A stretch of DNA of 64,000 nt from an uncultured bacterium (GCA_902779645.1 CACZCH010000001.1:175542-239541), one strand, 5' to 3'. Positions 1 to 9,800 are shown, counted from the first letter of the stretch. Program-made: numbers and translations. Notes: a model not told the origin generated them from the sequence alone.

Positions 1-1161
1 GTCATCGGTTTCATGAAAATATTTTCTTATTTTTACTCTGTATTTTTCAAAGTTAGAATATATATCATCAAGTAAATCTTTATATTGTTCAAGAGTTGCG
101 CAATTATAGTTTGACTTGATTAATTTAATTTTAAACCAATTTTGTGTATGTTCTATAAAACTATCCATTTCTTTATTAAGACAAGAAAGATATAAATATA
201 AATTTGATTCATCAATTTCTTTTTGAGTGTAATAATTTGGAGTGATATAAATGCGATATCCTGAAACATCCGATTTTACATATTTGCTCGGAAAATTTTT
301 CCGTACAAATCCTTTATCATTAGATATAACAAAATTTGATTCTTTTCCGTTTGCTCCGGTTATGATTATCCCTGTATACGAATCTTTTTTGTAGCTTGTG
401 TCAAATAAACTTATAGATTCACCATCGGGACCGATATTCTTGAAACCTATTTTGTTCATAACCGGCTGGGGCATATAGTTCGGGTATGCGCTTCTTAATT
501 CATATTTGGTACGCCCGTCATTTATCTTCTTGTATAGTTCTTGGATTAAACTGAATTTTTGAAGAATAGACTCAACTAATTCTTTATCATTGGAGTTAAT
601 ATATCCGGCATTTAGGATATCATTGTTTTTTTGCACATTTATCAGAGTTCTTTTCGGGATAATTGTTTCAGTCTGAAAAGGGGACGGTTGGACTTTAGGC
701 GTTGTGAAGATTCTTCTTGCCTTAAATAGTTTTGATTCAATAAAATCAATAACCTCGTTCATAGTATCTTCAATATTAATGCCTGAAAAATCGCCGGCAT
801 GTAAATATTCATCACTTTGACTGCTTAAGCCTAAATGTCGGAATACCTGATTTGTATCAGTCTTTAAAAAATTAAAATTTAAAACCCCGTTATTTGAAGA
901 AAATATGTGATAATCGCAATTTTTTCCTGAAATTATAACCCCTTGTGAAATATCTTTTCCGATTTCTTTAATTCCAAGTTCGTAAAGTTTTTGAATGTTT
1001 TGAGTTTCTGTATTTGCATTAATCTCTGAAATTAATTTTTCTAAAGTATATGAAATGCTTTTAATTTGCGGTCTTACAAATCTTTGAGCAAAGTTTGATA
1101 AAAAACTTCGTTTTTTCTGTAATATTAGTGTATTTATCAGTTTAATATTTATAGGATTCAT
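1..1161 (-). CDS. Hypothetical protein, 3' end cut by window edge
   Basis: An uninterrupted minus-strand reading frame of 387 codons runs from an ATG at 1161 to the window edge without a stop. I do not recognise the family. The N-terminus is basic (MNPINIKLINTLILQKKRS), with no signal peptide or clear membrane span. The middle has a hydrophobic stretch around TGIIITGANGKESNFVIS, and the end visible here is rich in Lys, Tyr and Asn. No Shine-Dalgarno stands before the ATG, so the start could be further in. It is divergent from the transporter gene at 1272, with about 110 bp between them. Codon use and AT content resemble the neighbours. The missing 3' part lies outside the window. Confidence 0.75.
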   Translation of the reverse strand, partial: MNPINIKLINTLILQKKRSFLSNFAQRFVRPQIKSISYTLEKLISEINANTETQNIQKLYELGIKEIGKDISQGVIISGKNCDYHIFSSNNGVLNFNFLKTDTNQVFRHLGLSSQSDEYLHAGDFSGINIEDTMNEVIDFIESKLFKARRIFTTPKVQPSPFQTETIIPKRTLINVQKNNDILNAGYINSNDKELVESILQKFSLIQELYKKINDGRTKYELRSAYPNYMPQPVMNKIGFKNIGPDGESISLFDTSYKKDSYTGIIITGANGKESNFVISNDKGFVRKNFPSKYVKSDVSGYRIYITPNYYTQKEIDESNLYLYLSCLNKEMDSFIEHTQNWFKIKLIKSNYNCATLEQYKDLLDDIYSNFEKYRVKIRKYFHETDD

Positions 1162-1271
1162 ATATAATATAAAAACCGTAAAAAAAACTTTTGCTATTTT
1201 ATAATTTCTATTGACGAGGTGTTGTTTTATCGCTAAACTTGAAGAAGGACAGTTTAAAAGAGGAGTTTTTA

Positions 1272-2636
1272 ATGGAAGAATTAAAGAAATTTAGTACTGC
1301 TAAGTTTTTAAGCTTTGCACTTGGATTTTTTGGCTTGCAATTTGCTTGGCAGATGAGGATAATTTTATCTGGTCCTGTTACTGAAAACTTAGGTGCATCA
1401 CCGTTTATTTTCGGTTTAATATGGCTGGCAGGTCCGTTTACAGGTATGGTTGTTCAGCCCATAATTGGGGCTTTATCCGATAAGACAACTTCGCGTTTCG
1501 GCAGACGCAGACCGTATTTATTCGGCGGAGCTTTGTTATCAGCGCTTGCATTATGGGCGCTTCCGAATTCAGAATTGATTACGAATACAATTGGTTCAAG
1601 TCTTAATATTTTGGTTCATCCGCTTGCTGCTTTATGTTTTGCAGCTGTTATGATTTGGATTCTGGATGCTTGTGTTAATATAGCTCAAGGTCCTTATAGA
1701 GCATTGATTCCTGATGTCGTTCCGCAAGAACAGCATTCTGTTGCAAATTCTTATATCAGTCTTGCAATCGGATTGGGTTCTGTTGTAGCTGCTGGTACGG
1801 CACCTTTCTTAAAATGGGCGTTTGATTATCAAATGTCTATAAATGCTCAATTTGTAATGGCAGCACTTGCGTTTACGCTTGGTATGACTTGGACTTGTAT
1901 AATGATTAAAGAACGTAAGTATGAGCCAAAGGAAGAAGAACAAAAAGAAAAATTCAATTTCATACAATCTTTAAAAGACTTTTTTGCACTTTCGCCTGAA
2001 GTCGGTAAAATCTGCTGGATGCAGTTTTTTACTTGGATTGGAAATATGTGTATGATGATTTACTTTACGCAGTATGCAGTGCATACAGTGTTCGGTGTTC
2101 CAGATTTATCTGCTGTAAGTGAAGTTGTAAGATCTTCTTATGATCATGCAGTTCTTGCGGGAACAAACTTTTCATCAATATGTTTTGCGATATTTAACCT
2201 TGTATGTTTTGTTGTTGCAATTCCAATAGGTGTTCTAGCGGTCAAATTTGGGAATAAGAAAGTACACGTAATCTCAATGCTTTCAATGGCATTGGCATTT
2301 ATGGGAATGGCATACATACACGAACCAAAATTTGTAGCAGTACTTATGGGCTTATCAGGTTTAGGCTGGGCAAGTATTTGTGCACTCCCGTTTGCAATGC
2401 TTTCTCAATATATTAAACCCGGTACTGAAGGTTCTGTAATGGGAATTTTTAACATATTTATAGCCGGTCCGCAGGTATTTGTTTGCACTCTTGTTTCATG
2501 GTTTATAAACAGATGCTCATTTAATGTATTTGACGGAGTAAATTACCACTGGGAGTACACATTTATAATTGGTGCTGTATGTTTAATTACAGCTTCCGTT
2601 ATTGCATTAAGAGTTAAGGACAAAGTTTACGTATAA
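1272..2636 (+). CDS. MFS/GPH-type sugar transporter
   Basis: A 454-aa integral membrane protein with about 12 predicted helices, probably a cation-coupled sugar (sucrose/maltose-like) symporter in the inner membrane. The N-terminal half carries the pattern typical of the SUT/GPH-like MFS group: FAWQMRIILSGPVT in helix 1, then the loop 2-3 signature PIIGALSDKTTSRFGRRRPY. I chose the ATG at 1272 because AAGAGGAG stands 7 bp upstream; a TTG at 1239 would add 11 residues but has no such site. The radical SAM gene follows after 2 bp, so the two are probably co-transcribed. The substrate cannot be read from sequence. The location beside a radical SAM gene and a repeat peptide leaves open a role in export, but the family points to sugar import. 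Confidence 0.85.
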   Translation: MEELKKFSTAKFLSFALGFFGLQFAWQMRIILSGPVTENLGASPFIFGLIWLAGPFTGMVVQPIIGALSDKTTSRFGRRRPYLFGGALLSALALWALPNSELITNTIGSSLNILVHPLAALCFAAVMIWILDACVNIAQGPYRALIPDVVPQEQHSVANSYISLAIGLGSVVAAGTAPFLKWAFDYQMSINAQFVMAALAFTLGMTWTCIMIKERKYEPKEEEQKEKFNFIQSLKDFFALSPEVGKICWMQFFTWIGNMCMMIYFTQYAVHTVFGVPDLSAVSEVVRSSYDHAVLAGTNFSSICFAIFNLVCFVVAIPIGVLAVKFGNKKVHVISMLSMALAFMGMAYIHEPKFVAVLMGLSGLGWASICALPFAMLSQYIKPGTEGSVMGIFNIFIAGPQVFVCTLVSWFINRCSFNVFDGVNYHWEYTFIIGAVCLITASVIALRVKDKVYV

Positions 2637-2638
2637 AT

Positions 2639-3937
2639 ATGACGGATAATAAAACAGAACAAAATATTCAAAAACGGGGGCGGGTTATTATTATAACTCC
2701 CCCTCGTTATATGCTTGAATCTCTGTATCTTGCTTCGGTATCCGAAAATGCTGTATATGAGACATTTGTTAAGCATTCAGAAAATTATAATGAACTATTT
2801 AATTTTATTTTAGATTCATATCCAAATTATTTAGCAGTAAAAATTACGTTTGAAAAATTTAAATCTCAAATGGAAACTCTATCTCGCTTGAAACAGAAAC
2901 TTCCGCTGACTAAAATTATAGTTTTTGGCGAACCGTTTTTAACTTATAACAACAATGTAACTTATGAAAATCCATTCATAGACTACGTAATTATGGGTGA
3001 AGCAGAACAAACTTTCAAAGAAATTTTGGATGGATATCAAGAAAGCGAAATTTTAGGTATTTGTTATACGGATGAAAACATGCAGTCTGTAAAAAATGAA
3101 CAAAGACCTTATATAGAAAATTTGGATAAATTACCATACCCTGCAAGACAATTTTTGACGGATAACAAATTGGTTGAATTGGAAGTATCAAGAGGGTGTC
3201 CTTATCACTGCATCTTTTGTCTTTCAACTGCAAAAAACGGAGTCGCGCATAGATTCAGAACCCCTGAAAGTATTATAAAAGAAATGAAATTATGCATAGA
3301 AAACTATAAAACAAAGCGATTTTATTTTAAGGCAGATATTTTTAATTTTGATAACAATTGGATAGAAAAACTTTGTAATCTAATAATAGAAAACAAGCTT
3401 AATATAAAATGGTCTTGTGATTTAGTTCCCAAAAATATTACGGAAGAGCTTGTAAAATTGATGTGCAAATCAGGTTTGAGATATTGCAAAATCGGTGCAG
3501 AAAGCGGTTCAAAAGAAATTCTAAAAAATTTGAACAAGGATATTACTGTTGAAAGTATAAAAGAAACTGTAATGTGCCTTAAAAAGTATAAAGTAAAAAC
3601 ATGCGTTTACTATGTTTTGGGACTTCCCTGGGAGACAGAAGAAACTGCAAAGGAGACAATAAAATTTTCACAAGAGCTTGATTCAGATGAGGCCGTATTT
3701 AATTCGGCAATTCCTTATCCGGCGACAAAACTTTTTGTTTATTCTATGCTAAATAAATTATTTATACCGTCAAATGAGTTTTGCGGTCAATCAAGATTAC
3801 CGCTGTGTAAAACGCATAAACTATCAAAGAACAGAGTTTTTGAACTCTGCAATTCGGCATCAAAACACTTTAATAAACGGCCCAAAAAACTTTTGAAAGA
3901 ATTTGTTAACTTTTGTAACAAATTGTTTATTAATTGA
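2639..3937 (+). CDS. B12-binding-fold radical SAM protein
   Basis: A 432-aa protein with two domains. Residues about 15-150 look like the cobalamin-binding fold of B12-type radical SAM enzymes, including the FIDYVIMGEAEQTFKEIL element, but I see no DxHxxG cobalamin-ligand motif, so cobalamin binding may be base-off or lost. Residues about 180-400 form the radical SAM core, with the cluster-binding CxxxCxxC at Cys187, Cys191 and Cys194 (SRGCPYHCIFC). There is no multi-Cys SPASM cluster at the C-terminus; only scattered cysteines (NEFCGQ, PLCKTH, ELCNS). Families of this build include methyltransferases and ring-forming enzymes acting on lipids, cofactors or peptides. It lies 2 bp after the transporter gene and 59 bp before a Ser/Cys-rich repeat peptide, its most obvious possible substrate. 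The substrate is inference. Confidence 0.88.
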   Translation: MTDNKTEQNIQKRGRVIIITPPRYMLESLYLASVSENAVYETFVKHSENYNELFNFILDSYPNYLAVKITFEKFKSQMETLSRLKQKLPLTKIIVFGEPFLTYNNNVTYENPFIDYVIMGEAEQTFKEILDGYQESEILGICYTDENMQSVKNEQRPYIENLDKLPYPARQFLTDNKLVELEVSRGCPYHCIFCLSTAKNGVAHRFRTPESIIKEMKLCIENYKTKRFYFKADIFNFDNNWIEKLCNLIIENKLNIKWSCDLVPKNITEELVKLMCKSGLRYCKIGAESGSKEILKNLNKDITVESIKETVMCLKKYKVKTCVYYVLGLPWETEETAKETIKFSQELDSDEAVFNSAIPYPATKLFVYSMLNKLFIPSNEFCGQSRLPLCKTHKLSKNRVFELCNSASKHFNKRPKKLLKEFVNFCNKLFIN

Positions 3938-3970
3938 AATCGTTCTCAAAAAAAATACTTTATATATATG
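3936..3970 (+). promoter_or_regulatory. Recurrent AT-box motif before the repeat-peptide gene
   Basis: GAAATCGT (3936-3943), 11 bp, ATACTTTA (3955-3962), then TATATATG. The right half matches the other copies at 15368, 27613, 40241, 40942 and 53925; the left box is the weakest of the set. It sits 27 bp before the ATG at 3997, so the peptide appears to have its own promoter apart from the transporter/radical SAM pair. An inverted repeat TACTT...AAGTA flanks the TATATATG core. Confidence 0.5.
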
Positions 3971-3996
3971 TAAGTATTTATAAAGGACAATCAATT

Positions 3997-4335
3997 ATGT
4001 TAATGGTTACAACAAGTGAAGATTCAAGTTGCGCAAAGCTTTTAGGATTAACAGGTAATTCTAAAAGTGAAGGCGGTTTAATATCGAGTACTACATCGCT
4101 TATTTTTACATCTGATGAAGGCGGCAATGATGTTTGCACATTCTATTCAGGTCCGAGCGATGCTACTATATTTGCATTTGGCGAAAGTGCTGAATCTTGC
4201 GGTTCTATCGCATATTCAGAAAGTGAATCTTGTGGTTCAATGGCTTTTGCAGACAGCAGTGAATCCTGCGGATCCATTGCATCATCAGCCGGAAGCAGTT
4301 TCTCCTGCGGTGGCGGATGTGACTACGCTTGCTAA
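3997..4335 (+). CDS. Ser/Cys-rich repeat peptide, possible RiPP precursor
   Basis: A 112-aa protein starting at the ATG at 3997, which has AAAGGA 9 bp upstream; an in-frame upstream start at 3934 would overlap the radical SAM stop and has no ribosome site. The N-terminal half (1-62) is leader-like, with few Cys and a hydrophobic SCAKLLGLTG. The C-terminal half holds three imperfect repeats of ESCGS(I/M)A at about residues 66, 77 and 89, then SFSCGGGCDYAC at the very end. Cysteines are at 12, 47, 68, 79, 91, 104, 108 and 112. There is no secretion signal or membrane span. A gene with a conserved-looking leader and a repetitive Ser/Cys/Gly core next to a radical SAM gene is the classic layout of a ribosomal peptide natural product. 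A structural or metal-binding small protein is the alternative. No known RiPP class is recognised. Confidence 0.7.
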   Translation: MLMVTTSEDSSCAKLLGLTGNSKSEGGLISSTTSLIFTSDEGGNDVCTFYSGPSDATIFAFGESAESCGSIAYSESESCGSMAFADSSESCGSIASSAGSSFSCGGGCDYAC

Positions 4336-4352
4336 TCAACTTAATGTTATAA

Positions 4353-4389
4353 CAGTCCGGTAGATAAAACCTTCCGGCTTTTTTTTTAT
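4353..4389 (+). terminator. Weak intrinsic terminator after the repeat peptide
   Basis: A short CCGG/CCGG-centred stem (AGTCCGG ... CCGGCT) is followed by nine T's. It lies 18 bp after the stop of the peptide gene. The stem is short, so strength is uncertain. Confidence 0.5.
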
Positions 4390-4404
4390 TTTTTAAAAAT
4401 TTAA

Positions 4405-4848
4405 TTAACGACCAATTTCGACTGCTTTCGCTGCCATAGAGCGAGAGATATTTACAAGTGCAAGGTTAGCTTCATAAGCTCTTTGAGCCATAATAGCATC
4501 TGCCATATCTACCATAGCGTTTACATTTGAGGAACGTATATATCCGTTAGCATCAGCATCAGGATGTCCGGGAGCGTAGATTCTTTCTCCTACTGTTGGG
4601 TCCTCAACACAACCGTTAAATGTAACTCCTCCTTGCAGATAAGGAAGTGTTCCCGTTCCGAAAACATCTTCTTTCATAGCGTTCATAACACCATGAAAAG
4701 AAATATCTTCAGTTGCGTTTAATACAGGAATTTTACGTACATAATTCGGAGTATCTACGTTAGCAATGTTTTTAGCGTGTATATCTAATCTTAAACCGTG
4801 TGCTTTTAAAGCGTGTGCTCCGATATTTATTGATTCCATTATGCTCAT
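4405..4848 (-). CDS. flgC: Flagellar basal-body rod protein FlgC
   Basis: A 147-aa proximal rod protein, the usual length for FlgC. The N-terminus has the rod/hook signature (ESINIGAHALKAHG..., then AKNIANVDTPNYVRK), and the C-terminus has the paired heptad-rich end NVNAMVDMADAIMAQRAYEANL. In the assembled flagellum it sits in the periplasmic rod with FlgB, FlgF/FlgG and FliE, exported by the flagellar type III apparatus (FlhA, here at 41040). It is the last gene of the flg operon, 12 bp after flgB. Start could be at 4848 or 9 bp inside; 4848 has a purine-rich GGGAGAGAT upstream. Confidence 0.95.
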   Translation of the reverse strand: MSIMESINIGAHALKAHGLRLDIHAKNIANVDTPNYVRKIPVLNATEDISFHGVMNAMKEDVFGTGTLPYLQGGVTFNGCVEDPTVGERIYAPGHPDADANGYIRSSNVNAMVDMADAIMAQRAYEANLALVNISRSMAAKAVEIGR

Positions 4849-4860
4849 AACTATCTCTCC

Positions 4861-5211
4861 CTATTTGCCTACATTTATAACTGTTTTCATTTGGGTAATT
4901 ATGTTTGACATTCGTCTTGTTGCCATTGTGTACATAAGTGAGTTTTTTTGAATCTCGGAAAATTCTTCCGCAATGTCGATCTCGCCTCTAGTTCTGTCTT
5001 CTGTTATAGCTGATGGACCGAGTTTCTGCGAAAGCTGAGTTTCAAGCGGACTATTCATATTACCGAGATATGTTGAAAAGTCAATATCACGTCTGACATA
5101 TCCAGGGGTATCAACATTAGCCACATTAGAACCTAATGCTCTCTGCCTTTGTGAGATTAAATCAAGCATTAAACTTGTTTTCCCGAGTGAATCTAAACTT
5201 GTGTAACTCAT
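4861..5211 (-). CDS. flgB: Flagellar basal-body rod protein FlgB
   Basis: A 116-aa protein, slightly short for FlgB (usually 110-140). It carries the conserved rod motif RALGSNVANVDTPGYVRRDIDF near the N-terminus and ends with a helix (SLMYTMATRRMSNIITQMKTVINVGK). FlgB forms the proximal rod with FlgC. A strong Shine-Dalgarno (GGAAGGTGAT) precedes the ATG at 5211. It lies between the flgG-like gene and flgC in one minus-strand operon. Confidence 0.93.
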   Translation of the reverse strand: MSYTSLDSLGKTSLMLDLISQRQRALGSNVANVDTPGYVRRDIDFSTYLGNMNSPLETQLSQKLGPSAITEDRTRGEIDIAEEFSEIQKNSLMYTMATRRMSNIITQMKTVINVGK

Positions 5212-5225
5212 TTTATATCACCTTC

Positions 5226-5939
5226 CTATTGTTGCAGGTTTATACCTTTTGTGTACATATCGTTTGCGACCTTCATAAGGTTTAAACTTGCAATCATTGA
5301 TGCATTCAACCTCATCATTGTGTTTAATTCGTCATAAATGTTGACGTTAGAAACTTCTACCGCATTTTGTCTGATACTGCTTCCGTCTTTAACCAATCTA
5401 GGTTCGCCTGTTTCGCTGTTAAATACGACTTTGTTATTGTGTCCTTGCTCTAATGCTTCAGGGTTATCAAATTGAACGATTGGTATAGTACCTATTTTTT
5501 CGGGAAGTGAGCCTGCTTTGTCATGATACATAACGTCACCATTCGGCTTAATTTCAATTCTGTACGCATTAGGCGGTATCTTAATTCCGTCACCGACCAT
5601 CCAATCATCAACTGTCACCAAATATCCGTTTGCACCGATTTTGAGCGAGCCGTCTCTTGTGTATTGAATTTCTCCGTCTTTAGATACAACCGGAATATAT
5701 CCTTCACCGTCTATTGCAATATCATAAGGATTACTGCTGACTCTTATAGAACCTTGAAGGGTGTTCTTTCTTATTGCACCGTCGACGTAACCGTCTTCAC
5801 GCAAAAATTGCTCAAAAGCAACACCTTTGTACCCGATTGTACTGTAATTAGCGAGGTTAGTTGCTATATAACCAAGCTTGTCAAATTGCATTGTAGCATT
5901 GTTAACGCATCTGTTTGTGACTGCTGACATATTATACAT
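5226..5939 (-). CDS. FlgG/FlgF-family rod protein (FlgG-like)
   Basis: A 237-aa protein of the FlgG/FlgF hook-basal body family. The N-terminus has the ATNLANYSTIGYKGVAFEQF rod motif, the centre has the family's NPYDIAIDGEGYIPV and YTRDGSLKIGANGYLVT segments, and the C-terminus has SNVNIYDELNTMMRLNASM. I cannot say with certainty whether this or its upstream neighbour is the true distal rod FlgG; this one has the more canonical N- and C-termini. It lies 12 bp after the paralogue at 5952 and 14 bp before flgB. Confidence 0.85.
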   Translation of the reverse strand: MYNMSAVTNRCVNNATMQFDKLGYIATNLANYSTIGYKGVAFEQFLREDGYVDGAIRKNTLQGSIRVSSNPYDIAIDGEGYIPVVSKDGEIQYTRDGSLKIGANGYLVTVDDWMVGDGIKIPPNAYRIEIKPNGDVMYHDKAGSLPEKIGTIPIVQFDNPEALEQGHNNKVVFNSETGEPRLVKDGSSIRQNAVEVSNVNIYDELNTMMRLNASMIASLNLMKVANDMYTKGINLQQ

Positions 5940-5951
5940 AGCTTAAACCTC

Positions 5952-6650
5952 CTAACTTACCGAACCTAATTGGCTTATTACTTTTTGCAAGTTATTACTT
6001 TCAATTAAGAATATCTGCCTGTTTGCTTCAAAATTGTTAACAACAGGCTTTACTCTTAAAAATTCATTTTGAAGCGAAACATTTGAATATTCGTTATATC
6101 CTTGTTTAATATCAGGATTCATTACTGCCATGCCGTTAGCGTCAACAACGCCAAGTATGCCTGCTTCGGATAGCTTATTTGTTGTTTTGTCATACACACT
6201 GACTTTACCTTGTGAATCAACAACAACTTTATCTATATTCTCGGGGATGACCGGAAGTTTAATCGCCATACCTGCGTCTGATAGAACAGGAAAATCTTCC
6301 AAAGAAAGTAAATTACCATCCTTATCAAGCTTAAATCTACCGTCACGGGTTAGTTTTACGCCGTTTGGAGTTTGGACTTGAAAATATCCTTTATTTGCGA
6401 TTGCTATATCAAGCGGATTATTAGAAACCATAATACGCCCGACTTGATCATCTATTGTTGTAGAGAGTCCGTGAACTCCCAAATATTCAGTCATAGATGA
6501 GACTACACCTTCTTTTCTTTGATATCCGACTTTATCAAAACCGGCTACGTTTTCATTAATCATACCCAAAAGTTGAGTTTGTACGTGCATTGCTCTGATT
6601 GATGCGCGCATACCGTGTTCACAAAATCTTACACCGCCGTTGATTTGCAT
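5952..6650 (-). CDS. FlgF/FlgG-family rod protein (divergent, FlgF-like)
   Basis: A 232-aa paralogue of the next gene. It shares the central NNPLDIAIANKGYFQV and LTRDGRFKLDKDGNLLS blocks, but its N-terminal rod motif is altered (INENVAGFDKVGYQRKEGVV in place of the usual NLANxxTxGYKR), with a ~12-residue lead before it. The C-terminus (YSNVSLQNEFLRVKPVVNNFEANRQIF) keeps the family form. It is the first gene of the flg operon, and a sigma-28-type promoter ends 23 bp before its start. The presence of two FlgG-family genes fits FlgF plus FlgG. Confidence 0.8.
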   Translation of the reverse strand: MQINGGVRFCEHGMRASIRAMHVQTQLLGMINENVAGFDKVGYQRKEGVVSSMTEYLGVHGLSTTIDDQVGRIMVSNNPLDIAIANKGYFQVQTPNGVKLTRDGRFKLDKDGNLLSLEDFPVLSDAGMAIKLPVIPENIDKVVVDSQGKVSVYDKTTNKLSEAGILGVVDANGMAVMNPDIKQGYNEYSNVSLQNEFLRVKPVVNNFEANRQIFLIESNNLQKVISQLGSVS

Positions 6651-6672
6651 AGTTATACCTCTTTTATTAATG

Positions 6673-6699
6673 CTATCGGATTTTCATACAAATACTTTA
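6673..6699 (-). promoter_or_regulatory. Sigma-28-type promoter of the flg operon
   Basis: Read on the minus strand: TAAAGTAT, exactly 11 bp, TCCGATAG. The FliA consensus is TAAAGTTT-N11-GCCGATAA. It lies 23 bp before the start codon of the first flg gene, so the leader would be short. Confidence 0.75.
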
Positions 6700-6790
6700 T
6701 AAATTATTTGTAAAATCATCCATATAGTGTAGTTTTACTATGGTTATAATGACGGTTTGAATAAAGTCAAGAACATTAGTAATTTAAAAA

Positions 6791-6822
6791 ACCCCTAAAT
6801 TTACCCCTAAGTTTACCCCTTA
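6791..6822. repeat. GGGGTAAA-type repeat at a gene 3' end
   Basis: Three ACCCCT units spaced 12 bp (6791, 6803, 6815). On the minus strand, the stop codon of the TamB-like gene runs straight into GGGGTAAAC and its repeats. Related stretches occur at 11511-11590, 17802-17820 and 19507-19537. A structural or transcription-ending role is possible but unproven. Confidence 0.5.
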
Positions 6823-9800
6823 GTTTATCCATTTAAAACTTGTTACATAATTTTCGCCGTTAATATTACCGTTAATCTCAGCGATAAATTTACGAAAAGC
6901 CTTGCTGCTAAGTTCTATCCCCGGAATTTTATTAATTTTATCAAGTATAACAGAATTTTTTTCTAAGTTAATTCCCGGAACAACATTAAATAATGTATTT
7001 AGAGAAACATTGCCAAGCGGACCGAACATTGTTGATATCTTTTTTGATAAAAGTCCCAGAACTTCCATTTCAGCTTGAGCGGTTGCAAAGTTATAGTCTC
7101 CCGTTATAAATAAGCTCAAATCCTTCCCTTTTGTTGCTATTTCAATATTATCGGAATGACCGTCTTTTACGCTCATTGTTCCGTAGATGTTAGAGAACTC
7201 GCCTGTTTTGAGCGGTGTTAAAATGTCTATTACGCTGTTTATCGTAATATTTGTAATTCCGCCTTTTAAAAGGTTGCCCGCTTTCAAAAGATATTCAAGC
7301 GATCCTAATTTAGGCATTCTACCGTCCTGTACATTAAACATTATTGACCCGTTAAGCGTCTCCATACATTTACTAAAATCCTCACCATTGCATGAGAGCT
7401 TGACGTTTCCTGTTAAATCTCCGTAAATCTGGTTGTTCAAATTAAATAGCGCGACAGCCAAGTCGTTTGCGCTTATATTTCTGGAATTAAGGTATACACT
7501 TGTTCTACCGTTAATTAGGTTGTATGTGTAATTCCCGTTTAATGTTCCGTTTGCGACGTTAAATTTAAAGTTATTAACAATAAAATCTTTTTTCTCATTT
7601 AAGGCAATTTCAGCTTGAATATTGCTTGCGATAAGATTTCTTAACCTGATTTCGTTCGCGTGGATGTTCATATTTTTGATTTGTAGGTTTTTAATATCAA
7701 AACCTGATAGCGAATCGAGTGCAGTTTCTTCGCTTACCTGTACTGATTTAAGTTTATTTGTTATGTAATTAAGGTCTATAACTTTTGTATCAAGTTCTGC
7801 ATTTTCAATATAATAAGGTATTGTCAGTTTGTTGCGCAAAATTCCTTTAATCTTTATATCGTTACCGAAAACTTCTCCTTTTGAATATAAATCAATAGTT
7901 TTGTCTTTAAAATTGAGTGACAGGTCTTTCATTACCGTATCAAGAAACGGAATGTTGGTTTCCACTATATGAAAGCTTCCAATTACATGCGGATTTGATA
8001 GCTTTCCGTTGATTTTGAGATCAGAGTTGAACTGTCCTTGCTTAATGTTTGGTTTTTTGAACAGAATATTGAAGATTCTTGCATCTGTCGGGTTGTTTGT
8101 TTTAATTCTTAAATCTCTGAGAATGAAATCATTTCCTGCAAGTTCAATTCCACCGAAAGCTTTAAGCATATTGAGTCTTGTTGTGCGATTTCCTTGTGAT
8201 GAAATAATTTTGTCATAAGAAAATTCTTTTATTTTCAGTGCTGTTTGATGTAATACGTTTGTATTAATATTAATAATAATTCCATTTTCAGGATCGCCGA
8301 TTGTTGATCCCATATAATATATGCTTGAATTTTTATCAAGCTGAGTTTCTATATTTGTGTTAAAGTTATCTTTTATTCCTTTTAATTTTGCCGAATATAC
8401 AATATCTCCTTTTAATTTTAACGGGTATATTTTGTTATTATTAATGTATTTATCTACAAATTCTTGTTTTGGTTTTGAATTTATATAAATGTCAAAATCC
8501 TGTTTATCAAAGATATTGTTAATTTTTCCGTCAATAAGAATTGGCATTTCTTCTGCCATAATATTAATTTTATTGAGTCCTAGATGATTTTTTCTTATGT
8601 ATAGACTGCCGTTAACAACTTTTACAGGCATCTCAAGCGGTTGATATACAAATTCAATTCCTCCTATATTTGTAGAAGTATTTACGCTGTTATTTGATAT
8701 TTTTGCATCAAGATTAATTTTACCTTTTGTGAATTTAACAGTCTTTATTAAATCTCTTATGTTTTGCGGGAGGAATTCATACTCGCTGAAACTGTTTATA
8801 ATAGAAAGTTCAAAATTTTTAAGTGATAAATTTCCGTTAAAAACAGGATTAGAAACAATGTTGTTCCCTTGAAGGTTTAAATTAAAACTGCTTTTAGTAT
8901 CTTCAAAAAATCCGTTAAGATTTTTTATTAAAAGTTTACCGTTTTTAAGAGTAACAGTACCGTTTGATAGTTTTAGCTTGTTAGATTTGGAAACATGGAT
9001 TATTTCTCCGTTTAAGTCGACCTTGTCATATTGAATGTTGTTGACATAGCCTTTATATTTAAGAGTAAGTTTTACAGTAATATCAGAAATATCTTTTTTT
9101 AATTTGTCGTCATTTGGAATAATATCTCTTAAGTTCAATTTCGGAATACTTATATCTGCATCGACAAAATCATCTTTGAGTTGAGCAATTATATCTGCGG
9201 TAGAATTTCCGATAAAAGAATTAAGATTTAAAGATATATTAGTATTATCAAAAATAATAATTCCTTTTGTATTTTTTAATTTTATACCTTCGTATTCAAA
9301 ACCATTTCCCAATAATTTTAAAGAGCCTTTTGTGAAGAAGTTTTTGTTAAATTTAATATCTTCAATATCTTTAATACTGCCGTAAACATTTAATTTAAGA
9401 TTCGCAAGTCCTTGAATTTCGGTTAGTTCAGGCAGCATATTTTTTATATCATTAACCAGCGAGGATGTTTTTATAGAATTATACATATTAGATAAAGACT
9501 GATTGTCAGCTTTTACATCAAAGTCAAATTTCCCTAAAAGATTGCAGTTCCCGTCTATATTCACAGTTTTACCGTTAATTAAGCCTTTTTTAAGGTTAAA
9601 AACTGCATTTTCGTCATTAAAACTTAAAACGGCATCTGCATCTGTTAAAATTAAATTCGGCATTTCATAAAAATGCGTAGTTACGTTATACAAATTAAAA
9701 TCGCCCCAAATGTGAGGGTTTTTGCGGTTCCCTTTTATAATTATATCGATATTGCCTTTCCCTTTTATGTCCATAATGGGAACAGGACCTATCACAAAAT

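Noticed and set aside
4115-4363. A second reading frame of 82 aa inside the repeat-peptide gene
   Set aside because: It lies out of frame in the repetitive Ser/Cys-coding region, lacks a ribosome site, and its codon use does not fit the neighbours.
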